64,000 bases of DNA from Hyphomicrobium sp. 12-62-95 (GCA_002279935.1 NCCZ01000021.1:1-64000), one strand, 5' to 3'; counted from the stretch's first letter, positions 41,850 to 50,490 are shown. The notes: a model not told the origin generated them from the letters alone. Numbers and translations: made by a program.

Positions 41850-43243
41850 CGCCCAAGATTTTACATGGGCGATCCTTCAAGGGCGCCGCCGCCTATCTCT
41901 TACACGACGTGAAAGACCGCGCGGCGGCAAGCCGTGTTGCCTGGACGATGACGCGTAATCTGGCGACGCAAAACCCCGACACCGCCTGGCGGGTGATGGC
42001 GGCGATTGCCATGGACTCCACCCGTCTTAAAAAAGAAGCCGGGATCAAGACGACGGGCCGGAAGCAGACAAACGTGGTCAAGCATCTCGTGCTCTCGTGG
42101 CACCCCGATGAGAAAGACACGCTCACGCGCGAGGATATGGAGGCTGCGATCGACGGCGCGCTCGCTGCCATTGGCGCGCAGGACCGCCAGGCGCTCGTCA
42201 TCGCCCATAACGACACCAAGCACCCGCATGTCCATATCCTGATCAACCGCGTCCTTGAAAACGGGACGCTGCTGCCCGATTCCTATGAATGGAATGCTTT
42301 GCAGGACTGGGCGCTTCAGTATCAGCGCGACCGCAAGCAGAATTACTGCCCCCAGCGCGAGCTCAATGCCGAAGCGCGCGCACGCAGCGAACACACCAAA
42401 TACCGCAAGACCCCGCGCCGCGTGGTGGAGCTGAGCGCACTCGCCGCGGCGTCAGCCAATGATAACCCGTCGCGCCGCGAACTCTTGGTCAAAACTCATA
42501 TTGATCTGGCGCGTGCGCTGGCCGCCAAAACCCATGCGCTGCGGGATCGCCACCGCCACGCCTGGAACGAACTCCAAAAAACAGAGCAGGCCAAGCGCTC
42601 CGCCATTCGCGCGGAGGCGCGCAAAGCCCAGGCTGAAACGCGCCGGCACATCGCCGAGGCCTTCAAGCCGCAATGGGCCGCCCTCAAAGCCGCCGAAATC
42701 GCTGAGCGGGCCAAGTTTGTGGAGAGCGAGAGATCCACGCTCGGCAAGCTCTCCAACGTCTTTCGCAATCTAGACATCGGCCGCTCGGCCATCGACGGCC
42801 CCAAGCGCTCGGTCTTGACGCAGCTTTGGAATGGCGTGCGCTCCTCGGCGGAACGCGAAGCCATGTTCGAAGCCCAGATTGCCAAACGCCGCCAGGACCT
42901 CGAGCTTGCGACCAAGAAATCGATCCGCGCGGCGCTCGCTCCGATCGTCGCCCGGACCAAGGAAGCCCTCACCAACGCCACTCAGACCTATGACAAGGCC
43001 CGCACCGACCTTGCCTTCGTGCAGAATGGCGAGCGGGCCCAGCAGCGCGCAGCCTGGAACAGCTTGATCAACAAGCGGGAAGCCGATTTTGCGGCGTTGG
43101 CCGCCTCCGTCCAGCGCACGGCCGCCTTTAATGAAAAATCCTCCCCGAAAACCCTGCTCCAGCGCATGGACGAGCGGGCGGAGGACCTTCGCAACAACCC
43201 GCCCGGCCCCTCCAACGACAATGAGCGCGAGCGGGACGACTAA
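41846..43243 (+). CDS. MobA-type relaxase (MobP-like)
   Basis: 465 residues. Relaxase domain at 1-170 with HNDTKHPHVHILINR (121-135), the three-histidine metal motif, and candidate catalytic Tyr17 in AAAYLLHD. The C-terminal 290 residues are a long basic helical region (KAQAETRRHIAEAFKPQW, AEIAERAKFVESER) without a primase or helicase domain. It nicks oriT and is carried with the single strand. Coupled to mobC. Confidence 0.92.
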   Translation: MTPKILHGRSFKGAAAYLLHDVKDRAAASRVAWTMTRNLATQNPDTAWRVMAAIAMDSTRLKKEAGIKTTGRKQTNVVKHLVLSWHPDEKDTLTREDMEAAIDGALAAIGAQDRQALVIAHNDTKHPHVHILINRVLENGTLLPDSYEWNALQDWALQYQRDRKQNYCPQRELNAEARARSEHTKYRKTPRRVVELSALAAASANDNPSRRELLVKTHIDLARALAAKTHALRDRHRHAWNELQKTEQAKRSAIRAEARKAQAETRRHIAEAFKPQWAALKAAEIAERAKFVESERSTLGKLSNVFRNLDIGRSAIDGPKRSVLTQLWNGVRSSAEREAMFEAQIAKRRQDLELATKKSIRAALAPIVARTKEALTNATQTYDKARTDLAFVQNGERAQQRAAWNSLINKREADFAALAASVQRTAAFNEKSSPKTLLQRMDERAEDLRNNPPGPSNDNERERDD

Positions 43244-43424
43244 CGGGGCCCTCGCACCGAGGGGAACAGATTTACCCTCAAACTTTCGGTCCCCGCACGG
43301 CTCAATCGCTCCCAGAGACGGTGCACCTGAACGATGCGGCCTCTAGCAGGCCAAATTTTCAGTCCGCCGCCGCTCTGTAGCTCAAGGCGAGGCTCCCCCC
43401 TCGCCCGTATCAGGGACCGATGCC

Positions 43425-44264
43425 ATGACCCAGGCCACGCGCACCAGCCCCCTCGCCCAGAAAGCCAAGACCACCCCCATGCTCACCGAAGAGCAGGAGC
43501 GGGACCTCTTTGCCGCCTACCGCTCGGCCCGCGATTACCGCGCCCGCAATAAAATCGCCATGGCCCATCTGCCGTTGGTCATTGGAGAGGCGGCCCGCTT
43601 TGGTCGCTATAACGTCCCGGCGGATGAGCTGATCACCGAGGGCAACATCGCGGTCATGCAGGCAATGGAGAGCTTTGATCCCGCGCGCGGCGTGCGTTTC
43701 TGCGCCTATGCCAAGCACTGGGTGCGATCGGCCATCATGGCCTATCTGATCAAGAACCGCTCTGTGGTGAGCATTGCCGGCACCAAGGCCAATAAGCGCC
43801 TCTTCTTCCAGCTTGAGCGCGCCAAGGCGGCCCTCATGGCGGCCCATAACGGGCGCTTGCCGGAGAATGCCAATGCCCACATTGCCAATACCTTAGGTGT
43901 GAGCGAAGCCTCCGTCCGGGATATGAGCGTCCGTCTTGCAGGTGATCAGTCCTGCGATTGCACCGTGAGCGCGGAGGACGACACCACGCTGATCGAGACG
44001 ATGGAGTCCGAGGAGGATGGCCCCGAGACCATTCTGCTCAAGCAGGAAGCGCGCGCCGTTGCCGTCTCGACGCTGGACATGCTGAGTGAGCGTGAACGTC
44101 ACATCATCATGGCACGGGTTTACACCGATACCGACACGGTGCCGGAACTCTCAGATCTCGCCAAGATCTTCGGCGTCACGCCGCAGCGCATCCACCAGAT
44201 TGAAAAACAGGCGCTGGCCAAGCTAAAGGCAGCTGTTCTGGCCAAGACCGATCTGCACGCTTAA
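43425..44264 (+). CDS. RpoH-like (sigma-32 type) sigma factor on mobile DNA
   Basis: 279 residues. Sigma region 2 at about 25-110 (AMAHLPLVIGEAARFGRYNVP, LITEGNIAVMQAMESFDPARGVRFCAYAKHWVRSAIMAYL in parts), an RpoH-box-like KRLFFQLERAK near 125, and region 4 with LSDLAKIFGVTPQRIHQIEKQAL near 245. All DNA-binding regions present, so a functional alternative sigma factor of the heat-shock class is expected. It follows mobA by about 180 bp, and the element could thus direct transcription of its own genes. The C-terminus overlaps a convergent XRE gene by four bases. Confidence 0.9.
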   Translation: MTQATRTSPLAQKAKTTPMLTEEQERDLFAAYRSARDYRARNKIAMAHLPLVIGEAARFGRYNVPADELITEGNIAVMQAMESFDPARGVRFCAYAKHWVRSAIMAYLIKNRSVVSIAGTKANKRLFFQLERAKAALMAAHNGRLPENANAHIANTLGVSEASVRDMSVRLAGDQSCDCTVSAEDDTTLIETMESEEDGPETILLKQEARAVAVSTLDMLSERERHIIMARVYTDTDTVPELSDLAKIFGVTPQRIHQIEKQALAKLKAAVLAKTDLHA

Positions 44265-44650
44265 AACGCAGCGAACGACTCGCTCATGCTCCGCTGCCTG
44301 CCGGCCGGCATGGGCGGCTTGTTCAACGACCCGCGCGGCCGGCCAACCGGGCCGCGCTTTTCGATGTCCAGCTCACATTGCTGCGCATACCGGTCGACCA
44401 TCTGCACAATGTGCTTTTTCAGCTCGAGCGGCACGACAACGAGTTCACACTCAATCGCCTTGCCCATATCGATGGCAAGCCCCAGCGTGACCCCAGCACG
44501 GCCCGACTCGATCCGGGAAATCTGTGCCTGGGCCGATCCGGTCTCCCGACACAGCTCCTGCTGAGTCTTTCCCCGGATGACACGCCATCGCATCATGCAT
44601 GACATCAGTTGAACCCTTTCCTTCAAAGCTCTGGTTCTGGTTTCTATCAT
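44261..44650 (-). CDS. XRE-family regulator
   Basis: 129 residues. Helix-turn-helix at about 22-78 (RGKTQQELCRETGSAQAQISRIESGRAGVTLGLA, in parts) followed by a basic tail with RGPVGRPRGSLNKPP, an AT-hook-like GRPRG. A HipB-like core without an adjacent toxin, so probably a regulator of element genes. Convergent with the sigma factor gene, four-base overlap. Confidence 0.8.
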   Translation of the reverse strand: MIETRTRALKERVQLMSCMMRWRVIRGKTQQELCRETGSAQAQISRIESGRAGVTLGLAIDMGKAIECELVVVPLELKKHIVQMVDRYAQQCELDIEKRGPVGRPRGSLNKPPMPAGRQRSMSESFAAF

Positions 44651-44966
44651 TGGTTCGTTCCCCTACTCATAGTTGCATCTTCATTTAGATTATCATAGGG
44701 AAGCATGCCCGCGCAAATTACTATTACAATTCAGAGAGTTAATTGATATAATGCGCTTGCAGCGGAATACAGTCGATCATACTCAACGACTCAGAAAATC
44801 TATACATCCTATGGTTTAGATATTCGACATTTTATATCGAAATAATTTCACGGACCAGACGGGCAGGGCGCCAAAAATATCACAAAAATTCATTACCATA
44901 GAAATTTATTGACTTAATAAGTACTGTTATGTCATAAACTATTATAATATTTAATTTTATGGAGCC
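44651..44966. other. AT-rich control region, no gene
   Basis: About 315 bp with much lower GC than its surroundings, including runs such as TTAATTGATATAATG and TATTATAATATTTAATTTTATGG before the next gene. Probably holds promoters for the diverging genes. No palindrome as strong as that at 34577 was found. Confidence 0.4.
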
Positions 44967-44984
44967 GTGTATCGCGTATTAAAA

Positions 44985-45317
44985 ATGACAAAAAGACTAG
45001 TTGCCAGCAGCCTCACCGCTGCCTTTGCTTTCGGAACCGCCTTTGGGATAGCCGTTGCGCAAACGAGAACCACGAATTGCCAAACACCAACCAGTAAAAT
45101 TCTGCTGGATGATTTTGCAAATTCTTCGCCCAAGACTCAGTCTCAGGCTCCACAGGGGGCGGAAAAGCACGACAGCCTCGTATGCCTTGAAAGCAGCGAT
45201 GGACAAGCCTTGTGCTGGCCAAAGGGTAGCGAACCCGGCGGTGAGAGCGAAACCGCTTGTATTGAATGCGATGGAACAACACTTTGCGCAAACAAAGCCG
45301 ACCCCGGCGCTCCTTAA
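44985..45317 (+). CDS. Secreted Cys-containing small protein
   Basis: 110 residues with a signal peptide (KRLVASSLTAAFAFGTAFGIAVAQT, seen in parts, cleavage after AVAQ). The mature part has six cysteines (TNCQTP, LVCLESS, LCWPKG, ACIECDG, LCANK), which would suit disulphides in the periplasm. A GTG at 44967 is an alternative start with GGAG only two bases away. No family recognised. AT-rich upstream region shared with other repeat-protein genes. Confidence 0.55.
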   Translation: MTKRLVASSLTAAFAFGTAFGIAVAQTRTTNCQTPTSKILLDDFANSSPKTQSQAPQGAEKHDSLVCLESSDGQALCWPKGSEPGGESETACIECDGTTLCANKADPGAP

Positions 45318-45395
45318 CTTGCGCTTTAGATCAACCAACCGATTTACAAGAAGTTTTTATTAGTGGTTTTCAACAGTAAAAATAGAAGGATGTCC

Positions 45396-45965
45396 ATGTC
45401 ACTATCACTTGATTTTATGCATTCGGTTGTACTGAGTTATGAGTTTGATGATCCGCGCAACACGATCGCATATACGGCCATCACACCGGAAGGTCATGTC
45501 GAGCAAACCATCGATACCGTCTCTATTGGATTCATCCGCCCCATGACAGACACGGAGGCCGGCGGTACCTGCGATGATCCAAATGCGGTTATCGTAGAAA
45601 TCAATCACGATCCAATACAAGAAACGGATGTGATCTACACAGCAACGAAGATTTCTGAGATACTCAATCAGATCCCACCGCTGCTCGACATCGGCGGCCG
45701 TTATATCCCAGCCGCACTTGTGCGCAATATTACACCAAATACAAAGAAGCACGTTTTCGATGGCGGTGAACTCAAGTGCTACAAATCGGTTATTGAAGTG
45801 TTCGACGAAGGACCGAGCTACTCGTTCTACTCCAACGTCGAACCCGCAGAACTAACCCAAAGACTTCGCGACCTCGTCCTTCACTTTGCCGAGCATCATT
45901 CTGACCCAGAGACTGATGAACCCGACCTTGACGAATTGAAACTCTTACTCGGCGTCCAGGGATAA
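45396..45965 (+). CDS. LytTR-like motif protein
   Basis: 189 residues from the ATG at 45396 with AGAAGG six bases before it; a GTG at 45363 lacks this. Middle segment LLDIGGRYIPAALVRNITP (97-115) matches the end motif of the tandem repeat protein at 33430 (VNIGYERYVPAANIAQ), and the beta-rich sequence before it has the same length as one unit. Acidic C-terminus with DPETDEPDLDELKLL. Follows the secreted protein gene by about 80 bp. Confidence 0.55.
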   Translation: MSLSLDFMHSVVLSYEFDDPRNTIAYTAITPEGHVEQTIDTVSIGFIRPMTDTEAGGTCDDPNAVIVEINHDPIQETDVIYTATKISEILNQIPPLLDIGGRYIPAALVRNITPNTKKHVFDGGELKCYKSVIEVFDEGPSYSFYSNVEPAELTQRLRDLVLHFAEHHSDPETDEPDLDELKLLLGVQG

Positions 45966-46545
45966 GAGCGATCTCAGCTCACGAAGAGCACAAAGCTTGG
46001 GCGAAGAACATGACAACTCGCGTCCTCCGCTCCAAGACCACCGCCTTCCGCCCTCAAAAAATCGCCGTAGTTGGATCCAAATTGGCGCACGCCCACGCCT
46101 CCTCTGCGGACTTCTGACGCGATCGGGGCAAGACGCCAGCAGCAGGACCCTAACTCCCTAAAACCCCTCACGGCGCAGTCAAGGCCCGCAGCTCAGCATC
46201 AGATTTGGCCGTCCCATAAAGCCGGACGTCCCGGAGATATGTATTGATATGGTTGCTGAACGAGCTCTGACTGCCAACAACGATTGTCGATGTCAACGGC
46301 GTGGTTCCGCTGTCTCCGACAACGAACTGACCGTCACTTACAATTCGTCGGGATTGCGGAGTCTGGGTCGATAGACCTGCGACGTGACGGATATCCTTCG
46401 TTTCAGTTAAATTGCATACGTCGCCGAAAGCCAGAGAAACAAGTAATTACGCGCATGGGAATATTTTCATATAAATAACATTTGCAATTTAATGCTAATA
46501 TCATTATTGAATACATCATTATTTTGATAAAATATAAGGACTCGC
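45966..46545. other. Gene-poor stretch
   Basis: 580 bp without a convincing frame. The last 100 bp are AT-rich and lead into the next gene. No terminator stem with T-run was recognised. Confidence 0.4.
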
Positions 46546-47076
46546 ATGAGGTTTTCACCACAGGATTATGTTGAAGTTCGAATGTCCATGGCAGGCATTA
46601 CGCACGCACTCATAAACCGTCGGGACGTTTTATTGGCGCGCCTGATGACCGCCGACGAGCGGGCCAGAGCCTTTCCGGGTGGGAGCCCCGGTGTTGATCT
46701 GGTGGTCTTTGAAGACGCTCAGGGCAAAGGCCCGCTGATGTCGTTGACCACACCAGACGAACTTGCCGGTTTCGGCGCCATCCAGCTCGGCGACCGCTGG
46801 GTGTTTGCGGATAACATTGACCTGACCAGCATACAACGGCTGAGCAATGCAGAGAAGTTTCACTACCTGCGCGATAACCCTGGCCAACCGACGCCGCACA
46901 CCCGGTTTGAGCTCAAATGCCGCGATGTGACGTCCCGGACGATGTTCACCCCGATGACGGACATCGACCTTCTCATCGCGATCGACACCGCCCGGCTCGA
47001 AGCCCGCCAGCAGCTCAAAAGATTGTACGGGCCGGAGGCCAGCCCGCATCAGCCCGCCCTCGCCTCTTTGGAGTAA
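46546..47076 (+). CDS. LytTR-like motif protein, two-repeat form
   Basis: 176 residues. Contains AIQLGDRWVFADNIDLTSIQRLS (in parts, 78-100), the end motif of the family at 33430, and an earlier degenerate copy near 20-45 (ALINRRDVLLARLMTADERARAF). The ATG is preceded by an AT-rich region with ATATAAGGA. Soluble, no membrane helix. Function unknown. Confidence 0.6.
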   Translation: MRFSPQDYVEVRMSMAGITHALINRRDVLLARLMTADERARAFPGGSPGVDLVVFEDAQGKGPLMSLTTPDELAGFGAIQLGDRWVFADNIDLTSIQRLSNAEKFHYLRDNPGQPTPHTRFELKCRDVTSRTMFTPMTDIDLLIAIDTARLEARQQLKRLYGPEASPHQPALASLE

Positions 47077-47312
47077 GCTGCGCCGCTGAAGGCTTTCTGT
47101 TTCGCACCAAGCGAGAAGCCGTCAAACTGATGGGGAGGCTCACGCGCTTTTAGAACTTGGGTCTTGCAAGCCGCACCCTTCAACGGTTGGGTCTGATCGT
47201 TCCGCAGCGCCGTGTTGATGGAACGCCCGCCACGCGCTTTGTCGCCGGTCAACTGGCCGACGCCCGCTGTAAGGCAGGGACGCCCCCGGATTAATAGAAA
47301 CGCCGATGAAAT

Positions 47313-47756
47313 CTATTCCTTAAACGGTACGCGTCCATCCGGATACATGGCGTCATAGAGCAATCGCATGGCGATGCGGTCCCTCCGCACTTCGGCATGA
47401 TCAATGGCCAGCATACCCTTGTTATCGCGGATCCAGGGATCAGCATTGAGCGGCGCGTCGGATTCTAAAATTTCACGCAGTGTCTGCTGCTTAAGGAACT
47501 TTGTGAGATCCGGCTCTTTTGGTTTTGATGACGGTGTCCGCCCCCGGAACGCCTCGCGCAGGAATTTATGGCTGCCGTTGAGGGCTGCCGTATGCAGTGG
47601 TGTAAAACCACTCCCGGGCCGCTTCTCATTGAGGGAGCGACCACTGAACAGCGCAGCTTTCATGAGCTCAACATCATCAAGCCGCGCCGCCTCAAACAGC
47701 GGATTGCCCACCATTGCCCGCAAGCGGCGCTCGATCTCTGCCTTGCTTAGCCCCAT
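47313..47756 (-). CDS. Ankyrin-repeat protein
   Basis: 147 residues. NPLFEAARLDDVELMKAALFSGRSLNEK at about 18-45 and GFTPLHTAALNGSHKFLREAF near 50-70 are ankyrin repeats, with a third degenerate unit (DNKGMLAIDHAEVRRDRIAM) near 110-130. Likely a protein-protein interaction module. The start overlaps the upstream 366-residue gene by ten bases, indicating a paired function. Confidence 0.8.
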   Translation of the reverse strand: MGLSKAEIERRLRAMVGNPLFEAARLDDVELMKAALFSGRSLNEKRPGSGFTPLHTAALNGSHKFLREAFRGRTPSSKPKEPDLTKFLKQQTLREILESDAPLNADPWIRDNKGMLAIDHAEVRRDRIAMRLLYDAMYPDGRVPFKE

Positions 47757-48847
47757 GGCCGGTACCTGAAAAAGCGCCCCGTATCCCCATCCGGAAAGTA
47801 AGCCTTGGGATCGATACGCTTCACCGCCACCGTGATGCTCTCCGTATCCTCGTCCAGTGTCTCATGGCCAAAAAGGGCCCTTAAAAGCTGCGCATCATCA
47901 CCCCCGCCCAAGGAGAACTCTACAGAACCCTCAGTGAATGTAGCCATAGTCCCAAGCGTCGTGCCTTCTGAGAGAACCCTGACACCATCGTCACCCGCCG
48001 TGGCCCCGCTTGGCCGCGTAAGGACCAGCTGGCCCATGAACGCCACATCACCCTTCATAATAGCAACGCTCATCACCGTTTCGGCCAGCAAGAAGCCAGA
48101 GAAGACCGGAACGAAGATGTGAGGGGGGCCTTCGTCGCGCTGGCGCACCAGGAGGATCTCGACCGGGGTGATATGGCTTGCATAGTCCCGGAACAATAGA
48201 AGGCAGGTACCGGTCTGGCCGGGTGGGAGGGGGAGAAGCGCGGTCTCCAACTGAAAGCACCCATATGAGACGAGGCGCTCGATGCGCGCCATGTTCTCGC
48301 CCCGGAAGATTTCCGCAGCGCCGGCATAAGGCACCGGCCGGTAGAACAAATGCAAAGCGTCTCGAATATAGTTCACTTGGTCCTGATCGAGGGCCCTCTC
48401 AATCGCGTCCAACTCTCCCTTTATCCGCAAGCCGCGAATAAAGCGCTCGATGTACTGAAACTTGATATCGCTCGGCAGATGTGACCTCTTGGGATCATAC
48501 CAACCTTTAAAATCTTCTTTGGTGATAATCGGGGAGCGCGGGCGATCTGTCCCGACATCCACCTGCCGGCGTTGGGCCGCAAGCAGTTCATCCCGGTCCT
48601 CGGTTTCCATGATCATGTCACGGATGGTTTGCCAGCCCACGGGCTTGCCAGAGCGCTCTGATAGCTCAGCACGGTAGCGGTCCAGAACATCCATGTAATG
48701 GCGCTTGAACGCCTCCGGGTAATACAGAACCCGCCGCCTTTCCTCGGCAGTGGGACGCAGCACAGGAGGCGCCTTAAACAAGGCCTGCAGGTCCCGTAAG
48801 GAGTCTTTCGGATCCTTGGCCACAGCCTGTACCCCGCCCCAATGCAC
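47747..48847 (-). CDS. Hypothetical protein paired with the ankyrin gene
   Basis: 366 residues from a GTG at 48847. N-terminal part helical and basic; C-terminal part beta-rich (LLLFRDYASHITPVEILLV, VRVLSEGTTLGTMATFTEGSVEF). No signal peptide and no recognised domain. Immediately followed by the ankyrin-repeat gene (ten-base overlap). A toxin-immunity type pair is possible but only inferred from the arrangement. Confidence 0.6.
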   Translation of the reverse strand: MHWGGVQAVAKDPKDSLRDLQALFKAPPVLRPTAEERRRVLYYPEAFKRHYMDVLDRYRAELSERSGKPVGWQTIRDMIMETEDRDELLAAQRRQVDVGTDRPRSPIITKEDFKGWYDPKRSHLPSDIKFQYIERFIRGLRIKGELDAIERALDQDQVNYIRDALHLFYRPVPYAGAAEIFRGENMARIERLVSYGCFQLETALLPLPPGQTGTCLLLFRDYASHITPVEILLVRQRDEGPPHIFVPVFSGFLLAETVMSVAIMKGDVAFMGQLVLTRPSGATAGDDGVRVLSEGTTLGTMATFTEGSVEFSLGGGDDAQLLRALFGHETLDEDTESITVAVKRIDPKAYFPDGDTGRFFRYRPWG

Positions 48848-49076
48848 AGTCCTATCAGCCCAGGACGACTATCAACCGCTCCCCACTATCGTCAACCAAA
48901 GCCATCGCCCTCAATCGCATCGCAGCTCCACGCGCATTACTTCGGGTGAACCATTTGTGACGGGTTGCGCTTTCGCTCCTCGATGGCACCGGCCGAGCGG
49001 TCAACATGAACGCGCTGCCCGCGGATCCGGAAAACCGTGCCCCGATCATCGCCTTCCCCGCCGCCCCCGGCCTGGA

Positions 49077-49319
49077 TCAGGTAGCCTTGGCGAGAGCCTC
49101 GGCGATGGCATCCTTGATGGCGAGGCGCGTCATGCGGAGGGCGCGCTCGGCCTCCTCACTGACGGCATCGAGACGCGTTTCAGCGCGGTGGATCTTGTCG
49201 TTGACCTCGTCGTAGTCGAGCAGAAGCTTCGCAAATCTCGAATCTGAGACTTTGAGAGCATGAATGGCGTCGAGTTGACCGGGGAACTCCTCGCCGAGGG
49301 TGTGGGGTGTGTTGGACAT
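49077..49319 (-). CDS. YdcH-like DUF465 protein
   Basis: 80 residues from the ATG at 49319 (AAGGAGCCAAGC); upstream in-frame codons are leader. Two-helix DUF465 pattern: HALKVSDSRFAKLLLDYDEVNDKIHRAE, then LRMTRLAIKDAIAEAL. Small helical proteins of unknown role, frequent in alphaproteobacteria. Confidence 0.8.
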   Translation of the reverse strand: MSNTPHTLGEEFPGQLDAIHALKVSDSRFAKLLLDYDEVNDKIHRAETRLDAVSEEAERALRMTRLAIKDAIAEALAKAT

Positions 49320-49703
49320 GCTTGGCTCCTTGCTGCTCTTGCAGGATATCGACCTGCGAAGCCCATAATCGTTGTCCTCGATCAATTCTAGACCTCCGCC
49401 CAAAGCATCTGTGGACGATCGCCAATACTACCGGGAGTGTCATCAACGTCATCGACGACCCCGTCGAGAGCGGCTGATCCCCTATCCGAGCGGAGAGGGA
49501 GAAGATTGTGACAGCAGCGCAAGACCTCTACGAGGAGCTTTTAATTCAAGCGCCTGCTGCAAGCGCCGCTGAACACACATGTGTGCCGGGCATTCAGCAC
49601 GCCCCTTACTCCGTGTTCTGTAGGTGCATGGCCCCCGCCAGAACGAATTGAGCTTGGCAATTTATGTTAGAATTCAACCTTCGTTGCCGCTCGGAGGTCT
49701 GCC
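49320..49703. other. Intergenic gap, no gene supported
   Basis: About 380 bp. Short frames only. The change here from plasmid-type genes to chromosomal-type genes makes it a candidate junction, but no direct repeat or att site was identified. Confidence 0.35.
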
Positions 49704-49820
49704 ATGATGCATGACATGGGACCGGACATGATGTGGGGTATGGGAGTTGCAGGCCTGATAGGGGCTATTGTGCTGGCCCTCGTGATAGCAGCTCTCATCA
49801 AATATATTTTTTTTCGGTAG
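49704..49820 (+). CDS. 38-residue single-span membrane peptide
   Basis: ATG at 49704 after CGGAGGTCTGCC. The product begins MMHDMGPDMMWGMG and continues with a hydrophobic helix (GLIGAIVLALVIAALIKYIFF, in two parts) to a TAG at 49818. Met-rich head plus one membrane helix; similar short proteins accompany copper or respiratory genes in alphaproteobacteria (from memory). A strong ribosome site makes expression likely. Confidence 0.6.
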   Translation: MMHDMGPDMMWGMGVAGLIGAIVLALVIAALIKYIFFR

Positions 49821-49985
49821 GACCCACCGCCGCAAGGAAGCGTCCCCTTACCCCATGACGCGCCCGCACGCGCGCCCGTGCGTATTGCGCACTAAGTGCC
49901 GGGGGGTTTTTTGAGGTTTGGGGGTCGTACCCCATGATGCACGCGCGCGAGTTCCCGCAAAAACTCCCCCCCCCCTTTAGGGCAT

Positions 49986-50021
49986 GAAAAAACCCGCCCC
50001 CAATCTGTCATCGGGAGCGGG
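49986..50021 (-). terminator. Rho-independent terminator of the peptide genes
   Basis: On the minus strand ACCCGCTCCC pairs with GGGGGCGGGT and is followed by TTTTTT (plus-strand AAAAAA at 49986). It ends just downstream of the 33-residue peptide gene. Confidence 0.78.
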
Positions 50022-50029
50022 TGCTTGGC

Positions 50030-50131
50030 TCAACCGATTTTACCGGGATTGCTCACCGGCGCCACCTGCGCCGTAATATCCGATAGAACCTCACGGGTCG
50101 TGATCGTGGGGGTCTCGTAGTGCTTCTTCAT
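50030..50131 (-). CDS. 33-residue peptide with duplicated leader
   Basis: ATG at 50131 with CAGGAGGTGACAAC before it, TGA at 50030. Begins MKKHYETPTITTREVLSD and shares MKK-Y--P-IT-REVLSD-TA-V with the protein encoded 40 bp upstream, including near-identical DNA across the ribosome site. It then ends after VAPVSNPGKIG. It looks like a stand-alone peptide copy of the leader of the neighbouring S74-type protein, or a truncated duplicate. Precursor-like, but no maturation enzyme is nearby. Confidence 0.6.
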   Translation of the reverse strand: MKKHYETPTITTREVLSDITAQVAPVSNPGKIG

Positions 50132-50172
50132 GTTGTCACCTCCTGTTGCAATGACGATTATACTTGCCTCAT

Positions 50173-50490
50173 TCAGAGGCGTTTCATCGATATGCCGAGC
50201 TTTGCGTAGTCAACCCGGTAGTAGCCGTCATCGCCAATCACCACGGCATCGGGCCTCACGTTAAGAACATCCTGCGCCATCACGCCTTCGAAGCGATCCG
50301 GACCAGTGGTGTACTGGAACTGGTAGACGGGAAGGCCGTAAACAGTCGATCCAACTTGTTCGATATTCGTCTTCAGTCTGACGTCTGATTCCTGGATTGG
50401 TGGTTCCGGTGCTGGGCTAATGACCATGGCCGTTACATCCGACAGAACCTCGCGGATCGTGATGCTGGGCATCGCGTAAGGCTTCTTCAT
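50173..50490 (-). CDS. Peptide leader fused to S74-type intramolecular chaperone domain
   Basis: 105 residues. Residues 1-34 are a leader (MKKPYAMPSITIREVLSD, then TAMVISPAPEPPIQE). Residues 35-105 match the end domain of phage tail fibres: SDVRLKTNIEQVG, LPVYQFQY, FEGVMAQDVLNVRPDAVV, GYYRVDYAKLG. In that family a Ser-Lys pair (here S35 and K40) cuts the chain before the Ser after trimer assembly. If active here it would release a 34-residue peptide. AGGAGGCGATGGC ribosome site. Confidence 0.72.
   Translation of the reverse strand: MKKPYAMPSITIREVLSDVTAMVISPAPEPPIQESDVRLKTNIEQVGSTVYGLPVYQFQYTTGPDRFEGVMAQDVLNVRPDAVVIGDDGYYRVDYAKLGISMKRL

Noticed and set aside
49821..49980. Runs of C and G such as CCCCCCCC and GGGGGTTTTTT as functional motifs
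   Set aside because: Simple low-complexity runs; only the stem at 49986-50021 with a T-run on the minus strand has clear meaning.
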